A stretch of 34,576 bases of DNA from Vicinamibacteria bacterium (GTDB lineage: Bacteria > Acidobacteriota > Vicinamibacteria > Vicinamibacterales > UBA8438): the NCBI GenBank assembly GCA_022821235.1, contig JAJEEA010000151.1:1-34576 (forward strand), given 5' to 3'. The notes beneath the pieces were generated by a model. That model searched no databases. It saw only the letters and a program-made list of their open reading frames with translations, and was not told the DNA's origin. Below, piece by piece: positions 27,910-34,576 of this stretch. Numbering within the stretch: the first letter of the stretch is position 1; each line of letters begins with the position of its first letter. Made by a program: the position numbers and the translations under genes.

Positions 27910-28334
27910 GCATCCTCCTCGATGTGGAAGTCTCGCCATGAGTCTATACCGTGCCGCCGCCTGCGGTGCGCGGCCGGCCGCGACTGCGCCGGAGTCGGCT
28001 GCAAATGCCCGATGCGCGCCCTCCTGATGCCTCGATCAGGCGGGCGCCTCGCCGTTCCCGGTGTCCCGACGGGACCGGGGTGCACGTCAGCATTGTTGGG
28101 ACCGGCACGGGCTGTGCCATCGCAGAGGCCGACGCCGCCATCGCGCTGCACGGCCGGAAGCTCCGCGGCTGCTTCGAGACTTCCGGGAACAAGAGCCGCC
28201 AAGCCAGCCTCAGGCTCTCCAACAAATCTGACGTGCACCCACGGGACCGCCGGCGGTTGACCGGTTCGTCGGCAACGGGATACACTGCTTCTCCTGATTC
28301 CGGGCCCGTTTTCTGATTTCGGAGAGATGAGCGA

Positions 28335-28889
28335 ATGCGTAGACTGAGCGTTTTCTTCATGGCCGTCCTGCTGGTGGCCGGCACTGCGCGAGCCCAGGAG
28401 GCCGAGCCGCAAGTGTTCGGCGATCTGGCCGAGGTGATGCGCGGCATCCTCTTCCCCAACTCGAACATCATCTTCGACGTGCAGACGATCAACCCCGACG
28501 ATCCGGTCGAGGCGGTCGAGGGCGATTCCACCACCGCGCGCTTCAGCACCATGTACACGGGGTGGGAGGCGGTCGAGAACGCGGCCGTCGCGCTGATCGA
28601 GTCCGCCAACCTGATCGAGCTCCCCCGCCTGTGCGAGAACCTCGAGGACGACCCCGCGCGCAACGGCTTGCCGGCGCCGGTCGAGCGCGACGACTGGAAG
28701 CAGTACGTCGCCGGGCTGCGGGCGGCGGGCCAGACCGCCTACGAGTGGGCGCAGGCCCGCGAGTACGACGATTTCGACGCGATCCTCATGACCGGCGAGG
28801 TCGCCGAGGCCTGCTCGGCGTGCCACGGCGTGTACCGCGACACCTACAACGAGCCGCCCACCCCGCGCTGCACGCCTCCCACGGAGTGA
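28335..28889 (+). CDS. Secreted cytochrome c-like protein (single C-terminal CXXCH)
   Basis: MRRLSVFFMAVLLVAGTARAQE signal peptide; C-terminal ACSACHGVYRDTYN. Confidence 0.8.
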   Translation: MRRLSVFFMAVLLVAGTARAQEAEPQVFGDLAEVMRGILFPNSNIIFDVQTINPDDPVEAVEGDSTTARFSTMYTGWEAVENAAVALIESANLIELPRLCENLEDDPARNGLPAPVERDDWKQYVAGLRAAGQTAYEWAQAREYDDFDAILMTGEVAEACSACHGVYRDTYNEPPTPRCTPPTE

Positions 28890-29154
28890 GCCTGTCCGCC
28901 CGCCCGGCCCGGGGATTCCCCGGCCGGGCGGCGTTCGCCCGCGACTTCGCCTGCCGCTCCAGCCCTCCACGTCTGCGCCCGTCATGGTGCTGACTCTGCG
29001 TGCCTATGCGGGCCCCGCCAGCTCGGCGGGATCCTGCGGGGGCGCCCCCGGCGCTGTGCTAAACTGAAATGATCCTGATGCTGACCGTGGACTACCCAGA
29101 CGAACCCGACTTGTCGCGGCACTCGTCCGCGACGGCTCCCCGGACGACGGGACG

Positions 29155-30528
29155 ATGCCCTTCCAGCGCCGAATCGACGTGGTGCTCGACTCGGTCAAGC
29201 GACTGCAGCGGATAGGTGCGTCCGCCAACCTCCTCAATCTCCTCCAGAAACAGCGTCCCGCCGACCTCGCCGAGGTCCTCGGCGAGCTCTCCGACACGAA
29301 CCGCCACGACGCGTTCGACCTGCTGGTCGACCGCGACAGCCGCCTCGCGATGGAGGCGCTCATGGAGTACGGGGTCGAGCCCGGCGCCGGCCTGCTGGCC
29401 GACCAGCCGCCGGAGCGCATCGCGCTGTGGCTGCTCGACCTGCCGTCGGACGACGCCGCGGCCCTGATCGACGAGCTTCCGGAGGACGTGTCGGCGGCGG
29501 TGCTCGAGCGGATGCGCCCCCACGAGTCGGGCGAGGTCGAGAACCTGCTCGAGTACGCCGAGCAGACCGCCGGCCGCATCATGAACCCGACGGTGTTCGC
29601 GCTCTCGGAGGACCAGACGGCGGGCGAGGCGATCCACGCCCTGCAGGGGTCGCGCGAGGTGGAGATGGTCTTCTACCTCTACGTGGTCGACGAGCGGCGG
29701 CACCTCGTGGGCGTGGTGTCGCTGCGCCGGCTGCTGCTCGTGGCCCCCGAGACCCCGCTGCAGCGCATCATGACCACCGACCTGATCAGCGCGCGGGTCG
29801 ACACCGACCAGGAAGAGGTGGCGCAGCACGTCGCCAACTACAACCTGCTCGCGATCCCGGTGGTCGACGAGGAGAACAAGCTCGTCGGCATCATCACCGT
29901 CGACGACGTCATCGACATCATCAAGGACGAGGCGACCGAGGACCTGTACCGGCTGGCCGGGGTCAGCGGCGACGAGCACGTGTTCACCCCGGCGGGGGAG
30001 TCGGCGCGGAAGCGGCTGCCGTGGCTGGCGATGAACCTCGTCACGGCGGCGCTCGCGGCGTTCGTCGTGCGGGCGTTCCAGGCGACCATCGACGAGGTGG
30101 TGATGCTGGCCGTGCTCATGACCATCGTGGCCAGCATGGGCGGCAACGCCGCGACCCAGACCCTGACCGTCATCGTGCGGGCCATCGCCCTCGGAGAGCT
30201 CACCTGGGGCAACTCGCGCAAGGCGGTGCTGAAGGAGGCGGTGGTCGGGCTCGGCAACGGCCTCGCCCTCGGCACGGTGGGGGCCCTGGTGGCGTGGCTG
30301 CTGTCGGGGAACGTCTACCTGGGGGCGATCCTGGCCCTCGCGATGGTCATCAACCTGCTCGTGGCGGCGGTGGCCGCGACCCTGATTCCCATCGCGTTGC
30401 GGGCCCTCAAGGTGGATCCGGCGCTGGCCTCGGCGGTGTTCATCACGACGTTGACGGACGTCTTCGGGTTCTTCGCGTTTCTCGGCCTCGCCACGGTCTT
30501 CCTGCCCTATCTGGAACGCCTGGGTTGA
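29155..30528 (+). CDS. mgtE: Magnesium transporter MgtE
   Basis: RPADLAEVLGELSDTNRHDAFDLL N domain; AGRIMNPTVFAL; two CBS domains; TM domain MTIVASMGGNAATQTLTVIVRAIALGEL. Confidence 0.95.
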   Translation: MPFQRRIDVVLDSVKRLQRIGASANLLNLLQKQRPADLAEVLGELSDTNRHDAFDLLVDRDSRLAMEALMEYGVEPGAGLLADQPPERIALWLLDLPSDDAAALIDELPEDVSAAVLERMRPHESGEVENLLEYAEQTAGRIMNPTVFALSEDQTAGEAIHALQGSREVEMVFYLYVVDERRHLVGVVSLRRLLLVAPETPLQRIMTTDLISARVDTDQEEVAQHVANYNLLAIPVVDEENKLVGIITVDDVIDIIKDEATEDLYRLAGVSGDEHVFTPAGESARKRLPWLAMNLVTAALAAFVVRAFQATIDEVVMLAVLMTIVASMGGNAATQTLTVIVRAIALGELTWGNSRKAVLKEAVVGLGNGLALGTVGALVAWLLSGNVYLGAILALAMVINLLVAAVAATLIPIALRALKVDPALASAVFITTLTDVFGFFAFLGLATVFLPYLERLG

Positions 30529-30761
30529 CCCCGCCCGGAAGGGGCGCTGTCGAGAAGCCGCGGGCAACCCAGGGCGCGGAAGCGGAGGCGGTGGCGCGTG
30601 CTGGTCGGCGCCGTCGAGAAGGCGTGGGGCGCCGCCGTCGGCAGTCTTCCGGCGTGGCCGGCGGCCGGGGCTGCCCCAGGCCGCCTACGCGGCAGCGGCG
30701 GCGGATCCGCGATGGCCTGTGCGGCGGCGTGAGGCTACAATGGTGGCCGGTCGCGCCCGCG

Positions 30762-31520
30762 ATGCCAGTCCTGACGACCGACGCGCTGATCCTGCGCACC
30801 TACCACCTTGGTGAAGCGGACCGCATCGTCGTGTTCCTGACCCCGGAGCGGGGCAAGAAGCGGGGGGTGGCGAACGGGGCGCGCAGCCCGCGGTCGCGCC
30901 GGTTCGCCGGGGGGCTCGAGCCGTTGACGGCGGTGCGGCTCGCCTACTACGAGCGGGAGCACCGCGAGCTGGTGCGGCTGCGCTACGTCGAGCCGGTGCG
31001 CTCGCCGATGCTGGCGAGGGACGGGGAACGGCTCGGCTACGTCGAGTACTTCGCGGAGATCCTCGACGAGTGCGCGCAGGAGGCGGAGCCGAATGCGGCG
31101 TTGTTCCGGCTTGGCTCGGCGATCGGTGCGTTGCTGGCGGGGGAGATCCCGGTCGCGCGGCTGGCGCGCTACTTCGAGTACTGGGTGCTGCGCCTGCAGG
31201 GCGTCTATCCCTCGCTGACCGCCTGCGGGCAGTGCGGCCGCCGCCCCGATTCCGGCGGCCGCATCGACGCCGAGCGCGGCGGCTTCCGGTGCGGGTCGTG
31301 CGCGGGCGACCGGGGGCTCCCGCTGTCGGCCGAGGCGCTGCGCTTTCTCCGCGACGCCGCATCGACGCCGCCCGGCGCGCTGTCCGGGGTCGGGCTGCCG
31401 GCGCGCGCGGACCAGGAGCTCGATCGGGCGCATCGACGCCTCCTGGCGATGCACCTGGAGAAGGAGCTGCGGGCCGCCAGAGTGTTGCGGGCGATGGCCC
31501 GGACGGGCAGCCCGCGGTGA
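30762..31520 (+). CDS. recO: DNA repair protein RecO
   Basis: MPVLTTDALILRTYHLGEADRIVVFLTPERGKKRGVANGARSPRSRFAGG-type OB fold; CGQCGRRP...FRCGSC zinc motif. Confidence 0.93.
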   Translation: MPVLTTDALILRTYHLGEADRIVVFLTPERGKKRGVANGARSPRSRRFAGGLEPLTAVRLAYYEREHRELVRLRYVEPVRSPMLARDGERLGYVEYFAEILDECAQEAEPNAALFRLGSAIGALLAGEIPVARLARYFEYWVLRLQGVYPSLTACGQCGRRPDSGGRIDAERGGFRCGSCAGDRGLPLSAEALRFLRDAASTPPGALSGVGLPARADQELDRAHRRLLAMHLEKELRAARVLRAMARTGSPR

Positions 31521-31766
31521 AACCCCGCGTTGCACTGCGCCCGGAGGGCGCCAACGGAAGCCGAGGCGCCGCCTGACAAGGCGCGACGACGGAAGATACT
31601 GGGCATATTCGACGGAGAACCAACGCAACCGGCAGACTGGGCGGGTCGCGGTGGCAGTCTCCCGGCAGGCGTGGTTGGGCGGCAATCGGAGCCGAAGGCG
31701 ACGCTTGCCGGGCTCAGGCGGGATGCATCGGCGCTCGAATGCAGCGGGGCTTTCGCCACGGGCTGC
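31507..31766. mobile_element. MITE-like element, copy B (about 260 bp), inverted relative to copy A
   Basis: Left gcagcccgcggtgaaaccccgc, right gcggggctttcgccacgggctgc; reverse complement shares cccgcctgagcccggcaagcgtcgccttcggctccgattgcc with copy A. Confidence 0.7.
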
Positions 31767-31827
31767 CGGGCCGGAGCGACGCCATCATGACGATGACACA
31801 TGACCTCATGACCCGGGCGGTGGCGCC

Positions 31828-32754
31828 GTGACCCTCCAGGACCTGATCGCCGCGTTGTCGCGCTTCTGGTCGTCTCGCGGCTGCCTGATCCACCAGCCCC
31901 TCGACACCGAGGTGGGGGCCGGCACCATGCACCCCGAGACGTTCCTGCGCGTGCTCGGGCCCCGGCCGTGGCGGGTCGCCTACGTGCAGCCGTCGCGGCG
32001 CCCGGCCGACGGCCGCTTCGGCGAGAACCCGAACCGGCTGTTCAAGCACCATCAGTTCCAGGTCATCCTGAAGCCGTCGCCGGACGCGGCGCAGGACCTC
32101 TATCTCGACAGCCTGCGGGTGTGCGGCATCGACCCCGCCCGCCACGACGTTCGCTTCGAGGAGGACAACTGGGAGTCGCCCACCCTCGGCGCATGGGGCA
32201 TCGGTTGGCAGGTGCTCCTCGACGGGATGGAGATCACCCAGTTCACGTACTTCCAGCAGGCCGGGGGCCTCGAGCTGTCGCCGGTGTCGGTCGAGCTGAC
32301 CTACGGGCTCGAGCGCATCGCGATGCACCTGCAGGGGGTCGACGACGTCTACGACCTCGAGTGGGCGCCGGGGGTGACGTACCGCACGGTGCGGCACCAG
32401 GACGAGGTGGAGCAGACGAAGTACGCCTTCGGCATGGTGGACATGCCGGAGGCGGAGTTCGCCGCCGCCCACCGGGACCTGTTCGAGCGGCATCACCGCC
32501 TGGCGCGGACGCTGATCGAGTCGGGCCTGGTGCTGCCGGCCCTCGACGCCTGCCTCAAGTGCTCGCACACCTTCAACATCCTCGACGCCAGCGGCGGCAT
32601 CGGGGTGACCGAGCGGGCCGCGTACATCCTCCGCGTGCGGGAGCTGGCGGTGGCGGTGGCCGGCGCCCATGCGGACGCCGAGGGCGGGGACGGCAAGCCG
32701 GACGGCGACGGCGCCGCCTCCGGGGAACCGGTGTCTCCCGGGGGCGCAAGGTAG
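31828..32754 (+). CDS. glyQ: Glycine--tRNA ligase alpha subunit
   Basis: [71 protein letters not shown]. Confidence 0.97.
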   Translation: MTLQDLIAALSRFWSSRGCLIHQPLDTEVGAGTMHPETFLRVLGPRPWRVAYVQPSRRPADGRFGENPNRLFKHHQFQVILKPSPDAAQDLYLDSLRVCGIDPARHDVRFEEDNWESPTLGAWGIGWQVLLDGMEITQFTYFQQAGGLELSPVSVELTYGLERIAMHLQGVDDVYDLEWAPGVTYRTVRHQDEVEQTKYAFGMVDMPEAEFAAAHRDLFERHHRLARTLIESGLVLPALDACLKCSHTFNILDASGGIGVTERAAYILRVRELAVAVAGAHADAEGGDGKPDGDGAASGEPVSPGGAR

Positions 32755-33095
32755 CTGCCGGGTCGGTCCGGTGGGGAGCCGTGCAAGGCATGCTCCCCGC
32801 CGGGAGATCCGAATACGGACGTGGGCATCGAGAAACGACCGCGGCCGAACTGACGTTCAGCCGCAGCCGTGCTCCGCCTCCGGCGCCCCTGACCGAATAC
32901 ACGCCGGAGGTGCAGGTCCGTAGTCAACGGTATTCCTGGAGTCGAACGGAACCGCCAACCGTAGGCAGAGAACAGGGTGCACGACGAGAAAGGCGAGACG
33001 CCGCCGAGCACGACACCCAGGTCGCGGCCCGACCCGTACCAGAGCGGTCATCTCGCGAGTCTGTCGTGCGCCCCGGAGAATCGGGTGCCTTGGTC

Positions 33096-34576
33096 ATGTA
33101 TCGAGAGCTGTTGATCGAGATCGGGTGCGAGGAGCTGCCCGCGAGCTGGATGCCGCCGCTGGTGCGGCAGCTCGGCGCCTGCGTCGGGGACCGGCTCGAG
33201 GCGGCCCGGCTCGCGTGCCCGACCCCGCCGGAGGCGTTCGCGACGCCGCGCCGGCTCGCGGTCCGCGCGGCACGGGTGGCGGAACGGCAGCCCGACCTCG
33301 AGGAGACGGTCACCGGGCCGCCGGTCCGGGCCGCGTTCACCGACACGGGAGAGCCCACTCGCGCCGCGGCGGGGTTCGCCCGCAAGCAGGGGGTCGCCGT
33401 CGACCGGCTGATCCGGATCGACACCCCCAAGGGGACCTATCTCGCCCATCGGCGCCGGCAGCGGGGGCAGGCCGCCCGCTCGGTCCTCGGGGGCGTGCTC
33501 GCCGCGACCCTGCGCGGCCTCGCCTTTCCGAAGCAGATGCACTGGGACGCCCGGCTCGACGACGGCCGCGGCGACCTGCCGTTCGGGCGCCCCATCCGCT
33601 GGCTGGTGTTCCTGTTCGGGGGCCGGGTGGTGCCCTTCGTCATCGGGCGGACGCCGGAGGCGGCGGCGCGGGGGGTCGGCCCGATCCGCGCGGGCTCGGC
33701 CACCCGCGGCCACCGCTTCTTCTCGCGCGACGGCCGGCCCGGGCGCCCCGTGCGGGTGGGCTCGTTCGCCGAGTACCGCAAGACCCTGAAGCGGCACTAC
33801 GTGCTGCTGACCCGCGAGGAGCGCCGCGCCCGCATCGCCAAGAAGCTCGAGACGCAGGCGGAGCGTCTGGGGGGCGTGGTCGGGGGCGCGGGCGGGGCGG
33901 CTTCGCTCCTCGACGAGGTGCCCGATCTGGTCGAGTACCCTTCGGTGGTCGCCGGCCGCTTCCCCGAGGAGTTCCTCGCCCTGCCCGAGGAAGTGCTGAA
34001 GACGACGATGATCCACCACCAGCACTACTTCCCGGTGGCGACGGGCAACGGCCGCCTCACCGAGCACTTCCTCGCGGTGACCAACGTCCCGAAGGACAAC
34101 GTGCCCGCGATCGCCCGCAACTCCGAGCGGGTGCTCGTGGCGCGGCTGCGGGACGCCCGGTTCTTCTGGGAGGCGGACCGCGGCGCGCCCCTCGACTCCC
34201 GCCTCGACCGCCTCGACACCCTGCGGTTCCACGCCAGGCTCGGCAGCTATCTGGACAAGGCCCGCCGCATCGAGAAGCTGGCCGCCGCCGTCGCCGGCGA
34301 CGCGTTCGGCGCGCCCGCCGCGGTCGGCCACGCGGCCCGCAACGCCCGCCTCGCCAAGGCCGACCTGACCACCGACATGGTCGGCGAGTTCCCCGAGCTG
34401 CAGGGGGTCATGGGGGGCATCTACGCCCGCGAGGACGGCGAGCCGGAAGAGGTGTGGCGCGCCGTCTACCACCACTACCTGCCGATCGGCGTCACCGCCG
34501 GCGCCCACCCGCGGCCGGGCGACCTGGGCGGGGCCGGCACGAGCTGGGCCGCCGTCGCCCTCGCCGACAAGCTGGA
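33096..34576 (+). CDS. glyS: Glycine--tRNA ligase beta subunit (3' end outside window)
   Basis: MYRELLIEIGCEELPASWMPPLVRQL; FPKQMHWD; FGRPIRWLVFLFG; ATPRRLAVR; open to window end. Confidence 0.95.
   Translation, partial: MYRELLIEIGCEELPASWMPPLVRQLGACVGDRLEAARLACPTPPEAFATPRRLAVRAARVAERQPDLEETVTGPPVRAAFTDTGEPTRAAAGFARKQGVAVDRLIRIDTPKGTYLAHRRRQRGQAARSVLGGVLAATLRGLAFPKQMHWDARLDDGRGDLPFGRPIRWLVFLFGGRVVPFVIGRTPEAAARGVGPIRAGSATRGHRFFSRDGRPGRPVRVGSFAEYRKTLKRHYVLLTREERRARIAKKLETQAERLGGVVGGAGGAASLLDEVPDLVEYPSVVAGRFPEEFLALPEEVLKTTMIHHQHYFPVATGNGRLTEHFLAVTNVPKDNVPAIARNSERVLVARLRDARFFWEADRGAPLDSRLDRLDTLRFHARLGSYLDKARRIEKLAAAVAGDAFGAPAAVGHAARNARLAKADLTTDMVGEFPELQGVMGGIYAREDGEPEEVWRAVYHHYLPIGVTAGAHPRPGDLGGAGTSWAAVALADKL

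Noticed and set aside
29092-30567. 491-aa minus-strand ORF antisense to mgtE
   Set aside because: Antisense of a well-recognised mgtE; His/Arg/Gln-rich low-complexity translation.
30529-30735. Possible diverged MITE copy downstream of mgtE (ggcagtcttccggcgtgg)
   Set aside because: Short GC-rich word matches only, no convincing TIRs or colinear alignment.
33048-34508. 486-aa minus-strand ORF antisense to glyS
   Set aside because: glyS motifs on the plus strand are unambiguous.

Overview
High-GC (roughly 70%) bacterial chromosome segment, probably from an uncultured lineage. The codon style and the Tes-like radical SAM gene are suggestive of Acidobacteriota, but taxonomy is inference. All product calls are from motif recognition by eye; no database search was run. 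The backbone is housekeeping: moaA, gamma-carbonic anhydrase, hisS, aspS, phoH, ybeY, CorC-like, era, mgtE, recO, glyQ and partial glyS. Two regions are accessory. (1) About 1.2-9.0 kb is a defence-type island containing an orphan RHH antitoxin, a decayed McrB/McrC locus with a DUF5655 gene, an AbrB antitoxin with a frameshifted VapC remnant, an intact VapBC, and a compact three-gene operon (5829-9009) encoding an uncharacterised protein, an ATPase-like protein without a visible Walker A, and a BrxD/DUF2791-like P-loop ATPase. No PglX, PglZ or BrxL is visible. (2) About 13.4-16.7 kb holds an RHH/PemK-MazF module and a translationally coupled pair of a small helical protein plus an AbiEii-like nucleotidyltransferase. 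The helical protein is a visible paralogue of a domain in the decayed Mcr locus at 3.5-3.7 kb. Other observations are an inverted pair of ~260-bp MITE-like elements with ~24-bp terminal inverted repeats abutting the stop codons of aspS and recO, a 36-bp start-codon-containing tandem repeat at the 5' end of ybeY, a perfect 12-bp inverted repeat at the start codon of a DUF4143 ATPase gene, and a recurrent -10-N6/7-start layout suggesting leaderless transcripts. The best candidates for something undescribed are the three-gene BrxD-like operon and the helical-domain/nucleotidyltransferase module with its second copy beside McrBC.
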